DNA of 21,608 bases from a virus. Shown in pieces: positions 6,618 through 12,952 of this stretch. Under the pieces are notes generated by a model, which was not told where the DNA came from, did no database searches, and worked only from the letters and a program-made list of their open reading frames with translations. Location: positions 1-21,608 of the IMG/VR virus record IMGVR_UViG_3300046810_000241; one strand, given 5' to 3'. The position numbers were made by a program, and so were the translations under genes. Each line of letters starts with the position of its first letter. Position 1 is the stretch's first letter.

Positions 6618-7219
6618 GCTGCGAGCCCCTTTTTCAGTTCTTTGGCCATTGCCCGGTATTTGGCCTTGATGGCCTTGATCTCTTCCACGGTGTACTTGCA
6701 GGGCGGGTGCAGGCCTTCCAGCCAGGCCACCTTCTCGGCGCCGATGCGCTGAACCAGGCGAATGCGGTACTCCACGGCGTTGCCGGACAGGTTGCGGTTG
6801 CACTTCACACACTGGCGGTGGATGTTCAGCGGCTCGAAGCGCAGCTCCGGGCAGGCGCCAACGGATCGGTAATGCCCAGCGTCCCAGCGGCTGCCGGTCA
6901 TGAGGTCGTTGTCGTTCGGCATCGAGTCGCAGCTGATGCACGGCAGGTGCGCGTCCCGCAGGCGCACGTACTCGTTCACCGCCGCCTGGGCTTCGCGCAG
7001 GTGATCCGCCCTACTCTTCAGCTTCTCCTTGCGGACCTTGATGTCCCTGCGCTCGATATCGGCCAGGGCCTTGCGGGCCTTCGGCTCATGCCTGGGCGCA
7101 TCGATCATTGCGCATGCCGGGCTGCATACCGCCTGGCCCATCCGCGAAGGGACGAATAAGGCCCTGCACGTAGCAACGAGGCATTTCTTCGGCTTGGCCG
7201 GCTTCCGCTCGATGGTCAT
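6614..7219 (-). CDS. ninG: Recombination protein NinG (Rap)
   Basis: The 201-residue product matches the NinG/Rap family, a structure-specific endonuclease that acts on recombination intermediates in lambdoid phages. The N-terminal zinc-binding cysteines are C13, C18, C32 and C36. A long charged helix spans about residues 50-90. The C-terminal nuclease-like region has DAGHYRS, LRFEPLNIHRQCVKCN and LSGN, patterns shared with lambda NinG. The length is close to the lambda protein. The gene overlaps the genes on both sides by 4 bases and sits in the nin region, as in lambda. Confidence 0.92.
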   Translation of the reverse strand: MTIERKPAKPKKCLVATCRALFVPSRMGQAVCSPACAMIDAPRHEPKARKALADIERRDIKVRKEKLKSRADHLREAQAAVNEYVRLRDAHLPCISCDSMPNDNDLMTGSRWDAGHYRSVGACPELRFEPLNIHRQCVKCNRNLSGNAVEYRIRLVQRIGAEKVAWLEGLHPPCKYTVEEIKAIKAKYRAMAKELKKGLAA

Positions 7220-7485
7220 ACAGCCTCCTTGGCTTTCTGCTTCTCATGGGTGAAGTCGCCGCGAAGGGGCATCAGCTCACCGTCTTCATACAGACTGCAT
7301 TGGGGGGCATTGGGGTGAATCACAAACCAGCCGTTCGCATCAGCTGTCGATGCCTGGTCATCCCATGTGAAACACGGGGCGCCCTTGAGAATCCGCGAAT
7401 CAATAGTGACCACGCTGTATGCGGGGATGTCATCGTCATCAACCAGAGTGAGTGCCAGATCGCCCGGCTTGAAGTTATGGATCAT
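7216..7485 (-). CDS. Hypothetical nin-region protein, 89 aa
   Basis: The 89-residue product starts MIHNFKPGDLALTLVDDDDI. It looks like a small beta-rich fold (LALTLVDDDDIPAYSVVTID, then WFVIHPNAP) ending in a basic helix (THEKQKAKEAV). I do not recognise it. It is coupled by 4-base overlaps to ninB upstream and ninG downstream, so it is certainly part of the same transcript. A recombination role is suggested only by its neighbours. Confidence 0.72.
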   Translation of the reverse strand: MIHNFKPGDLALTLVDDDDIPAYSVVTIDSRILKGAPCFTWDDQASTADANGWFVIHPNAPQCSLYEDGELMPLRGDFTHEKQKAKEAV

Positions 7486-7952
7486 GCGGCCTCCTGGCTA
7501 AGCAGGTCAGAGAAGTACACGCCCTGCGGAGCAAAGCGCGCGACGATGCGGTCGGTGTAAGCGATGCCCTGGGCTCGATTGAACAGGCTGGTAACCGGGA
7601 ATCCGTCCGGTCCGAACAGGTGGCACTCGCCCATCATGTCCAGCTTGGTTTCGTACGGGAGGTGACGCATCACCCGGTACCACTCAGCCTGGAACCCGGC
7701 GTCATCGTTCAGCAGGATCTGCACGCCGACGTGCAACTTGCAGTACTTGCGCGCCTCGGCCGGGTCGCCCAACTGGGTCATCTCGGCGATGCGCTTGTAC
7801 ATCGAAAACCACAAACGGTTCTGGTCCAGGGTTCGGTCCTTGCCCGGGCGCAGGGAGACAACCACGAAGTGCTTGTCCTCGAACATCTTGGACATGCGGG
7901 TGATGGCCTCGGTGAGCATGGAGCGGCAGTTGACGCTGATCTTGTCAGTCAT
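7482..7952 (-). CDS. ninB: Recombination mediator NinB (Orf family)
   Basis: The 156-residue product resembles lambda NinB/Orf (146 aa), which binds single-stranded DNA and helps load the phage annealing protein onto SSB-coated DNA. Family-like signatures are KDRTLDQNRLWFSMYKRIAE at about residues 38-57, EARKYCKLHVGVQILL at about 66-81 and FNRAQGIAYTDRIVARF near the C-terminus. It overlaps the preceding gene by 8 bases and the next by 4. Together with ninG here, and the ERF annealase and exonuclease on the other arm, the phage carries a full recombination set. Confidence 0.92.
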   Translation of the reverse strand: MTDKISVNCRSMLTEAITRMSKMFEDKHFVVVSLRPGKDRTLDQNRLWFSMYKRIAEMTQLGDPAEARKYCKLHVGVQILLNDDAGFQAEWYRVMRHLPYETKLDMMGECHLFGPDGFPVTSLFNRAQGIAYTDRIVARFAPQGVYFSDLLSQEAA

Positions 7953-8148
7953 AGCCGACCTCCTGGCGCGATGGCGCTTTCCACTCCCAGAATGGGCCTT
8001 TGTTTTTCATGACGCCTTTGCGCTTGAGGCGCTGCAGAGCTTTGCTCACGTCTTCCCGAGTAGCATTCAGGGCTCCCGAGCAAATCCAAGCAGTAGCGCC
8101 GCCCTGCTCTTGGTAATACGCGAGGACGGATTGGTCGAAGTCAGTCAT
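7945..8148 (-). CDS. Small winged-helix-like protein, 67 aa
   Basis: The 67-residue product starts MTDFDQSVLAYYQEQGGATA. The pattern of helix, then ICSGALNATREDVSKALQRLKRKG, then a short hairpin (GVMKNKGPFWEWK) looks like a minimal winged helix-turn-helix, which would make it a DNA-binding protein. The start overlaps the preceding stop by 4 bases, and its stop overlaps the ninB start by 8 bases. The fold is inferred from the helix-turn-helix-like pattern only. Its target is unknown. Confidence 0.7.
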   Translation of the reverse strand: MTDFDQSVLAYYQEQGGATAWICSGALNATREDVSKALQRLKRKGVMKNKGPFWEWKAPSRQEVGYD

Positions 8149-8639
8149 GACTGCTCTCCCTTGCCCATGGCTGACAGGATGTCGTGTAGATACCCTGTCG
8201 CCACACTTGGCTGCTTTCCTGCGGAATCACAAAGTTTCTGCGCGAAAGCGGTAGCGCTCTGCAGTCTCTCTGCATCCTTTATCGCCGCATCCAGCGCCGG
8301 CAGAATCTCGCTGGCAAACACCTGCATCGGCGAATCAGGGCGTGGACCAGTAATACCAAGCCGATCGGCGACCATGTAGAACGCGTCACCAAAACCTCCA
8401 AGATTCATACTGCCAGCAGCTCTACGAAATTCATTGTTATGAGACCGCAGCGCCTCGCACTCAGTCTTCAACTGATCACGCTCAATCTCCACGGACAGCA
8501 TCAGCCGAAAGCGAGCCTCCAAAAGCTCGATGAGGTGGTCGTTATGTCCGAGCAAGTCTTGGGCGTCGCGCGCCTTGAGCGGATAACCACTGCGCACCAG
8601 ATCGCGTATTTTCCCGATGTTTTCTGCGGAGAGATTCAT
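8145..8639 (-). CDS. Hypothetical phage protein, 164 aa
   Basis: The 164-residue product starts MNLSAENIGKIRDLVRSGYP. It is mainly helical: a short N-terminal domain (about residues 1-35), a charged helix likely to form a coiled coil (residues 35-75: LLEARFRLMLSVEIERDQLKTECEALRS), then a C-terminal helical domain. I chose the ATG at 8639, which has GGAG 8 bases upstream and overlaps the preceding stop by 4 bases. An upstream ATG at 8675 would add 12 residues with no ribosome site. Related helical proteins are common in Pseudomonas phage early regions, but no function is known to me. Confidence 0.72.
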   Translation of the reverse strand: MNLSAENIGKIRDLVRSGYPLKARDAQDLLGHNDHLIELLEARFRLMLSVEIERDQLKTECEALRSHNNEFRRAAGSMNLGGFGDAFYMVADRLGITGPRPDSPMQVFASEILPALDAAIKDAERLQSATAFAQKLCDSAGKQPSVATGYLHDILSAMGKGEQS

Positions 8640-9178
8640 GGCTTCAACTCCGGCTCTATCGGAAGCGGCATCCAATGTGTCGGCCTCTCGCTACCATCGC
8701 AGCGGCAAACACCCCAATCACCAAAGCCGAAGGCATCAAGATCGAACATCTCTTGCTCAGTGCCCGACCATTCATCACGCTCTTTGTCGGACATGAAGTG
8801 ATCAGCATCGGTGATCATCCCGGAGAAGACTCCAGCGTCACTGCGATAGAACAGGACCTCGGTATGCTGTGGGCACGTATCGATGCCCTGCCATACACGA
8901 ACAGAATCAGCCGCGCGGCCAGTAAGGAATAATTCTCTACCGGCATTTCCGCGCTCTACCGCTCGCAGCATTTCGAAGTAGGACTGCACCTTCGTGCGCA
9001 TCTGAGTGAACACGCTTGCGCCACCCATCTGTGTGGCATGCAGTTCAAGCTCGTCGAAGTGCCAGCGCAGCCACATTGGGATGGCATGGCCCGTGACCGG
9101 CGGCAAATCAACCTTTGGCTGACATTCCATGCATGTTTCGCCAAGCTCTTTGCAGATTGAGCAATTGATGTCAGTCAT
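8636..9178 (-). CDS. Phage protein with N-terminal zinc knuckle and DUF551-like C-terminus
   Basis: The 180-residue product starts MTDINCSICKELGETCMECQ, a run of four cysteines (CSIC and CMEC) likely to bind zinc. The C-terminal half follows the DUF551 pattern seen in many phage proteins: VWQGIDTCPQHTEVLFYR near the beginning and THWMPLPIEP at the end. The central part is helical (FTQMRTKVQSYFEMLRAVE). The ATG at 9178 was chosen because GAGG lies 9 bases upstream and the zinc motif starts there. It overlaps the preceding gene by 8 bases. DUF551 has no established function. Confidence 0.75.
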   Translation of the reverse strand: MTDINCSICKELGETCMECQPKVDLPPVTGHAIPMWLRWHFDELELHATQMGGASVFTQMRTKVQSYFEMLRAVERGNAGRELFLTGRAADSVRVWQGIDTCPQHTEVLFYRSDAGVFSGMITDADHFMSDKERDEWSGTEQEMFDLDAFGFGDWGVCRCDGSERPTHWMPLPIEPELKP

Positions 9179-9401
9179 GGAGAGTGTCCTCTGGCTCGAA
9201 GTCGGCAAGGTGGGCAAGGAATTCTTCTTGTTCTTTGGCTTGCTGTTTCAGCAGCGCCGAGTGGGACTGACTCCACCCCTTCTGGAACGACTCCCAATCG
9301 GCCTGCGCCATCGGATCGATGTAGCTGTTACCCTTCGGAGGCTGGCGGCGATGATCTCGGCCATTGGTTCGCTCAAACTCTTCACGCATCTTGTCGGTCA
9401 T
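9171..9401 (-). CDS. Hypothetical phage protein, 76 aa
   Basis: The 76-residue product starts MTDKMREEFERTNGRDHRRQ. It contains DWESFQKGWSQSHSALLKQQ, a pattern seen in many small phage early proteins, and ends in an acidic tail (FEPEDTLHD). I chose the ATG at 9401 because it overlaps the preceding stop by 4 bases. The frame upstream of it is only an antisense-free shadow of the previous gene. The function is unknown. Confidence 0.7.
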   Translation of the reverse strand: MTDKMREEFERTNGRDHRRQPPKGNSYIDPMAQADWESFQKGWSQSHSALLKQQAKEQEEFLAHLADFEPEDTLHD

Positions 9402-9670
9402 GTCCGCTTCTCCGCTGCTTCTGCGATCAATGCCATGCGCTCCGACTTGCGGGCCTGGAGCCACGCCTCTGACATGCGATCTTTCTCGCCGCCCTTGTCG
9501 ACCCACTCCCACACCGGACGGCCGTTGCTGACCATGTAGGCCCGGTACATCTGGCTGTACTGCTGCTGGCGGATTTGCTGGACGCCACGGCCCTTCAGGA
9601 AGCGCTCGTCCCCGGCCTGCGGCTTTGGCTTGGTCTGTGCGGTGCTGTATCGAATGCTGGTTACGGTCAT
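9398..9670 (-). CDS. Hypothetical phage protein, 90 aa
   Basis: The 90-residue product starts MTVTSIRYSTAQTKPKPQAG. The centre, RGVQQIRQQQYSQMYRAYMV followed by GRPVWEWVDKGG, resembles small proteins found next to the P-like replication gene in Pseudomonas phages. I know of no assigned function. The ATG at 9670 overlaps the P-like stop by 4 bases. A longer in-frame ATG at 9691 would overlap it by 25 bases and is less likely. The protein is basic and could bind nucleic acid. Confidence 0.7.
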   Translation of the reverse strand: MTVTSIRYSTAQTKPKPQAGDERFLKGRGVQQIRQQQYSQMYRAYMVSNGRPVWEWVDKGGEKDRMSEAWLQARKSERMALIAEAAEKRT

Positions 9671-10395
9671 GTCCGTTTCTCCGCGCCGCACACCGGCTCG
9701 CGCTTGATGTTCATTTTTGCCAGCAGCAACTCGCGGGCGGATTTGCCGTCGGCCGGTATGCCTTGCTGAAGGATTCGTGCTTGGGTTTGCTGGTCTGCCA
9801 GCTCGTTGGCTAGTTCAAATTCAGTCTTCTGGCTGTCGCGGCCTATGCCAGCGGCAATCCGGCCGTCGAGTGGCTGCCCGGCCTGAGCCCGACGAAGGAT
9901 GATTTCGTAGTTGCGGTCGAACCGCGCCCGCAAGCCCTTGTCTTCCTGGCGCGCGCCGCGCAGATCGAAAAGACCGGTAGCCTCGGCGGCGAGCTTCACC
10001 GCTTCGTGGCTGTAAGTGGTCATCAGCGCTTCGATCCAGGCGTCACGAGCAGCCGGCATTCCGAAATCTTCCGGGCTGGGCACGCACATGGCGATGAACT
10101 CACCAACGCTCGGCGCGAAAGGCTTCTTGAGCTTGCGGCACTTCTGGATACCGAACTCGATCTGCTCCAGCGTGCGGATGCCCTCGTCTGCGAATTCCTT
10201 GATCCATTCGGCCTTGGCAGCGTCGAGCGCTTCGGTAGACGGCCACGCCTGGCGCCATGCAGGGAAGATCCCGCGCAGCCGGCGGAACAAGTCGTTAACC
10301 ACTTCGACCGTCTGCGGCGTGATGTCGAGCGGCTGGACATGGCTTTCCGCAGGCAGGTTGCCCATGGTTGCCATCAGCTGGTTGACTGGCTTCAT
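9667..10395 (-). CDS. Replication protein P (helicase loader family)
   Basis: The 242-residue product resembles the lambda P family (P is 233 aa), which recruits host DnaB helicase to the phage origin. Family-like segments are VVNDLFRRLRGIFPAWRQAW at about residues 32-51, EWIKEFADEGI at 63-73, and QKCRKLKKPFAPSVGEFIAM at about 84-103. The C-terminal third is helical and charged. It overlaps the upstream O-like gene by 4 bases, giving the O-P order of lambda. The length and segments look complete. Confidence 0.9.
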   Translation of the reverse strand: MKPVNQLMATMGNLPAESHVQPLDITPQTVEVVNDLFRRLRGIFPAWRQAWPSTEALDAAKAEWIKEFADEGIRTLEQIEFGIQKCRKLKKPFAPSVGEFIAMCVPSPEDFGMPAARDAWIEALMTTYSHEAVKLAAEATGLFDLRGARQEDKGLRARFDRNYEIILRRAQAGQPLDGRIAAGIGRDSQKTEFELANELADQQTQARILQQGIPADGKSARELLLAKMNIKREPVCGAEKRT

Positions 10396-11186
10396 GGGCG
10401 AGCCACAAGGCCGTCAGCCCAAGCGTTGCTGTTGAAGTCTGGTTCGCCGGACTGAGGGCGCGGCGTGAACTGGTGGACGTTGCTACCGGCCGGCGCCGGA
10501 TCTGGCACTTCGTCTTCCCAGCGCTTGCCGTTGATCCATGTCGATGGGTGCGGGATGAACCGGCCGTCGTCCTTGATCCAGTCTGTTGTGAGGCACTGCG
10601 TACCCAGGGCCTGAACCAAAGAATCGAAAAGCTCGTTGGTCAGCTTGAGCTTGTCCCACGCCTTGCGTGCAGCCTCCTTGCCCACCTTGCGTGGATACAG
10701 GGCCCAGAACCGCGCGAACAACTCAGCGTGATCGACCTCATCTTCGCCATAAGGCTTTTGTTCTTTATCTTCTCTTCTCTTCTCTTCTCTGGTCCGCAAT
10801 TTGTCCGCATCACTGGCGGACGCACTGCGGACACTCTTCGCCTTCCTGTCGTTGCGCTTGCGCTCGTTATCGTTGGCGCGGCGCTTAGCGCTGGCCCCGT
10901 TATGCTCTTCAAAGCGAGGCATTACGAGGCTTCCGTCGTCTTGGATGCCCGCCCACTCCACATCAATCATGGCTTGTGTAAAGCCTGGCCAGCCCACCAC
11001 CGCATCCATCGCGTCGACGGTGTAGCCCACCAGCACACCATCATCACAATGGGTGTCGAAGATGCTCCAAGCGATGTGCAGTCCGCCGATGATCCGCAAC
11101 CTGTCCGCTTTCAATGCGGACACCATGCGGAATACTTTCGGATGCGTCTGAAGGTCGATGCGCATTTTTATCCAATCTCCGGCCAT
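10392..11186 (-). CDS. O-like replication initiator (replisome organizer)
   Basis: The 264-residue product has an N-terminal winged-helix-like domain (residues 1-95) starting MAGDWIKMRIDLQTHPKVFR. A highly charged linker follows (about 96-148, with a RTREEKRREDKEQK stretch). The C-terminal domain (about 150-225) has ELFARFWALYPRKVGKEAAR and FIPHPSTWINGKRWEDE, typical of phage replisome organizers. By position it is the counterpart of lambda O: it should bind the origin and bring in P and DnaB. The gene contains two clusters of phased repeats, at 11081-11131 and 10792-10832, and a TTCTC tract, so the origin is probably inside it. Its ATG overlaps the antirepressor stop by one base (TAATG). Confidence 0.85.
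   Translation of the reverse strand: MAGDWIKMRIDLQTHPKVFRMVSALKADRLRIIGGLHIAWSIFDTHCDDGVLVGYTVDAMDAVVGWPGFTQAMIDVEWAGIQDDGSLVMPRFEEHNGASAKRRANDNERKRNDRKAKSVRSASASDADKLRTREEKRREDKEQKPYGEDEVDHAELFARFWALYPRKVGKEAARKAWDKLKLTNELFDSLVQALGTQCLTTDWIKDDGRFIPHPSTWINGKRWEDEVPDPAPAGSNVHQFTPRPQSGEPDFNSNAWADGLVARP
10741..10790. repeat. AT-rich and polypyrimidine tract beside iteron cluster 1 (possible unwinding element)
   Basis: On the plus strand this holds an A/T-rich stretch (to about 10768) followed by five repeats of TTCTC ending at 10790. It is therefore a homopyrimidine/homopurine mirror-type tract. It touches iteron cluster 1 at 10792. In lambda the origin iterons in O are followed by an A/T-rich, purine-asymmetric stretch where the helix opens, and this fits that role. 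It encodes the charged KRREDKEQK linker. Confidence 0.5.
10792..10832. repeat. Iteron cluster 1 inside the O-like gene
   Basis: Four copies of a TCCGC core are present: forward at 10793 and 10804, inverted (GCGGA) at 10816 and 10827. The start-to-start spacings are 11, 12 and 11 bp. The fuller motif is GTCCGCA, perfect in three copies. The spacing is not a multiple of 3, so codon repetition alone does not produce it. Phased iterons in an initiator gene are the hallmark of lambda-type origins. Confidence 0.65.
11081..11131. repeat. Iteron cluster 2 inside the O-like gene
   Basis: Five TCCGC cores are present: forward at 11082, 11093 and 11104, inverted (GCGGA) at 11116 and 11127. The spacings are 11, 11, 12 and 11 bp. 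The last four sit exactly 300 bp from the four cores of cluster 1, with the same orientation pattern. The spacers between cores differ from those of cluster 1. The cluster lies in codons for the winged-helix domain, so coding constraint contributes to some identity. Confidence 0.6.
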
Positions 11187-12043
11187 TACTTGGCTCCTTT
11201 GCCGACAAGGCCGGCCAATTCAAGGAAGCGATCCACGTACCAGTGAGGCTGCGTCTCGCGGGGGCATTGAGGGCTGGTGAGGTTCTTGCCGTAGGCCATG
11301 CCCTTCTCCGTCACAGACCAGAAGTCGACAGTTTCCTGTTTGGAGTTTTTGCGCTGGAGCAGGGCCAGGAAGCCGTGGGTCTTGAGTGCGATATTGAAGG
11401 CCCGCGCAGTGCTGGCGATGGCGTGATCTTTGATCAGGGCGGTGATTGCCTTGGTCGGCATGGAAGAGCCGCCAGCGGCATCTGGCGCGGCATCAACGGC
11501 ATAGCCAGGCAGGAACTTGGCATCCAGACCGTTGTTGGCGGCGATCTTGGCCAGCATCAGCATCTTGCTGGAGTTGGCGGGCTTCAACAGGCGGTCAAAG
11601 CACTCAAGAATGGCCAGCTCTCCGACGATTTTGGAGTTGTTCGGGCTCTGGGCAGAAAAGGTGCCGGTCTTGCGGATGCTCGGCAGGACCTGGCCCACCA
11701 CCCACTCTTCGAACCTCTCGGCGGCCGGCAGCTTGGACTTCATCACCAGCCGGTACAGGTCCCGCTCCGGGATGATGGTCATGAAACCACCACCCTGTTT
11801 CGGGGTAGTGGTCGCGGCCTTGCAGTGACGGGCCACGGCGTTCTCCGGCTTGGAGTAGCCCAGAGCATCAGCGACGTCGCGGGCAACAAACCACGGGTCG
11901 CCGAGCTTGTCTGTGATAACCCGGATTGCGGCGCCGTCGAAGTCGAAAGGGATAACTGAGGAGTTGCGCGCCACGTTTTCAGATTGCGAAAATCGTGGCG
12001 CGAGATTGGTGGGGCTATTGATCGATTCTGTGTGTTGGTGCAT
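11186..12043 (-). CDS. BRO-N domain antirepressor
   Basis: The 285-residue product has a BRO-N domain at about residues 28-125, with IRVITDKLGDPWFVARDVAD, ALGYSKPENAVARH and RLVMKSKLPAAERFEEWV as recognisable segments. The C-terminal region (about 185-285) contains FWSVTEKGMAYGKNL and PRETQPHWYVDRF, a pattern seen at the ends of other phage antirepressors. Such proteins bind phage or host repressors and favour lytic growth. The start has GGAG 6 bases upstream. It lies between the CII-like gene and the O-like gene, behind a terminator at 12072-12095, so its expression may depend on read-through. The family is clear; the target repressor is unknown. Confidence 0.88.
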   Translation of the reverse strand: MHQHTESINSPTNLAPRFSQSENVARNSSVIPFDFDGAAIRVITDKLGDPWFVARDVADALGYSKPENAVARHCKAATTTPKQGGGFMTIIPERDLYRLVMKSKLPAAERFEEWVVGQVLPSIRKTGTFSAQSPNNSKIVGELAILECFDRLLKPANSSKMLMLAKIAANNGLDAKFLPGYAVDAAPDAAGGSSMPTKAITALIKDHAIASTARAFNIALKTHGFLALLQRKNSKQETVDFWSVTEKGMAYGKNLTSPQCPRETQPHWYVDRFLELAGLVGKGAK

Positions 12044-12071
12044 GATTCGCTCCAGATGTTTACCGCTGTAG

Positions 12072-12095
12072 AAAAAGCCACCCTCGTCCGGTGAC
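12072..12095 (-). terminator. Intrinsic terminator between the CII-like and antirepressor genes
   Basis: On the minus strand GTCACC (12095-12090) pairs with GGTGGC (12082-12077) through one G-T wobble, with a 7-base loop and TTTTTC after it. Outer A/T pairs extend the stem. It sits in the only sizeable gap after the CII-like gene and would separate early regulators from the antirepressor and replication genes. Confidence 0.65.
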
Positions 12096-12112
12096 TTTTT
12101 TGTGTTTGAAAT

Positions 12113-12538
12113 TCAGGCTGCCTTCACGGACTGCTTGAACACTTCCAGGCTGACGATCACCTCCTCAGCCTCCTTGAGCAGTTCCGACTTCTCGCGAGTG
12201 CATACGCGGCCATCGGCCTGGGCGTCGAACGCAAGGCGGGTCACGTCAGCCAGATCGGCGTGCAAGCGCAGCAGCGCAGTGTTGAGGTTGATCCCCTCAG
12301 GCTTGTCCTTCGGCACCAGGTCGAAACCAAATGCCTCGGCCCATGCCTTCAGCGGGCGGAAGTCCTGGGTGAACTTCATAATCCGGTGCAGCTCCTGGAC
12401 GTTCAGCTTGTGGCTGTCGTAGTCCGGGTTCGCTTTCTGGGAAAGCAGTGTCTTCGAAGAGAAGCTGGCACCCTCTGCAATCCGCCCTGCCCCGTGGTCG
12501 TCCACCACGTCATAGATCGCCTTCATCAAGTCCTGCAT
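12113..12538 (-). CDS. CII-family regulator (Phage_CP76-like)
   Basis: The 141-residue product matches the phage regulatory CII family (CP76 type) rather than lambda CII itself. Signatures are AIYDVVDDHGAGRIAEGASF near residues 7-26, then TLLSQKANPD and HKLNVQELHRIMKFTQDFRP, forming the DNA-binding part. A C-terminal helix (REKSELLKEAEEVIVSLEVF) probably oligomerises. It should control the lysis-lysogeny choice. GAGG lies 6 bases before the ATG. It follows cro by 80 bp, as cII follows cro in lambda. The promoter it activates is not identified. Confidence 0.86.
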   Translation of the reverse strand: MQDLMKAIYDVVDDHGAGRIAEGASFSSKTLLSQKANPDYDSHKLNVQELHRIMKFTQDFRPLKAWAEAFGFDLVPKDKPEGINLNTALLRLHADLADVTRLAFDAQADGRVCTREKSELLKEAEEVIVSLEVFKQSVKAA

Positions 12539-12603
12539 GTAACACCTCGAAATTCTTTACGTGGCGCCCTGCAGGTGCAGAGGCGATCATTTGCTTAATG
12601 GAA

Positions 12604-12643
12604 CGGCGGACAGGGATGTCAGGCGGCGGACTGGGATGAAACG
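12604..12643. repeat. Two 20-bp tandem units at the end of cro
   Basis: CGGCGGACAGGGATG at 12604-12618 and CGGCGGACTGGGATG at 12624-12638 match at 14 of 15 bases, with a 20-bp period. They span the cro stop codon (12621-12619). The core contains GTCCGC on the minus strand, the same six bases as in the origin iterons, but at a different spacing. It could be a small tandem duplication or a protein site. Confidence 0.6.
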
Positions 12644-12846
12644 CCCGCAGGCGGAAATGCCTCATCAAGAACGCACTTGGCACCCAAGGCGTTCAATGCA
12701 GACACGATCAGTCGTGCCTCGCTGAGCCCAGGACAGCGAAGGCCGGACTCGTAATTAGCAAGGCGTGATTGATTCCACCCAAGCGACCGCCGAAGGGCAG
12801 CCTGGGTAATCCCGGCTTTCTCTCGAATGTTTCGGACGTGGTTCAT
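12619..12846 (-). CDS. cro: Cro-like repressor (Xre-type HTH)
   Basis: The 75-residue product starts MNHVRNIREKAGITQAALRR and carries a five-helix Xre-type DNA-binding domain (about residues 5-60) with recognition helix NQSRLANYESG. The CI protein has SQSRVGNYEAG at the same place, so both should read the same operators. It is divergent from cI and is the first gene from pR, so it is the Cro counterpart. I chose the ATG at 12846 because GGAG lies 8 bases upstream. A longer frame to 12978 would run through the operators and the cI start. The C-terminal tail (PPAGVSSQSAA) is unstructured. Confidence 0.9.
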   Translation of the reverse strand: MNHVRNIREKAGITQAALRRSLGWNQSRLANYESGLRCPGLSEARLIVSALNALGAKCVLDEAFPPAGVSSQSAA

Positions 12847-12874
12847 GAAAATCGCTCCTATAGCTCTTGGCCCA

Positions 12875-12903
12875 AGGATAAACACGCATCGTGTTAAAGG
12901 CAA
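12875..12903 (-). promoter_or_regulatory. pR promoter for cro and the early operon
   Basis: On the minus strand, -35 TTGCCT (12903-12898), a 17-base spacer and -10 TATCCT (12880-12875) precede the cro start by about 30 bases. The operator at 12881-12895 lies entirely in the spacer, so a bound repressor would block polymerase directly. The promoter call rests on this geometry and on position. Confidence 0.72.
12881..12895. promoter_or_regulatory. Operator OR site 1 (perfect palindrome)
   Basis: AACACGCATCGTGTT is a perfect 6-bp palindrome around a 3-bp centre. It matches the reverse complement of the operator at 15626-15640 in 14 of 15 positions. It lies between the -35 and -10 of pR and is probably the strongest CI/Cro site. 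Confidence 0.82.
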
Positions 12904-12917
12904 ACACAATAAGTGAA
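12903..12917. promoter_or_regulatory. Operator OR site 2
   Basis: AACACAATAAGTGAA has a perfect left half (AACAC) and a right half matching GTGTT at 3 of 5 positions. It starts 22 bp from site 1, about two helical turns, so dimers on the two sites would face the same way. This middle site would be where CI touches polymerase at pRM. Confidence 0.6.
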
Positions 12918-12925
12918 AGCCGGGT

Positions 12926-12940
12926 ATTTCAATACGTGAT
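12926..12940. promoter_or_regulatory. Operator OR site 3 (degenerate)
   Basis: ATTTCAATACGTGAT keeps the outer bases of the operator pattern (right half GTGAT as at 15636-15640) but its left half is poor. It starts 23 bp from site 2. It touches the predicted pRM -10, where lambda has OR3. The regular spacing is the main support. Confidence 0.45.
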
Positions 12941-12945
12941 TGAAT
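12940..12945 (+). promoter_or_regulatory. pRM -10 element, possibly giving a leaderless cI mRNA
   Basis: TTGAAT matches the -10 consensus at 4 of 6 positions. It would start transcription at or next to the A of the cI ATG at 12953. No ribosome site precedes that ATG. The -35 is unrecognisable, as expected for a promoter that needs CI bound at site 2. Confidence 0.45.
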
Positions 12946-12952
12946 CCCGCGC

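Noticed and set aside
6618-6941. An N-terminal extension of the Q-position protein
   Set aside because: The extension is an out-of-frame reading of ninG; the ATG at 6617 overlaps the ninG stop in the usual ATGA manner.
10473-11959. Two plus-strand frames of 257 and 281 codons
   Set aside because: Both are antisense to the O-like and antirepressor genes and look like compositional shadows.
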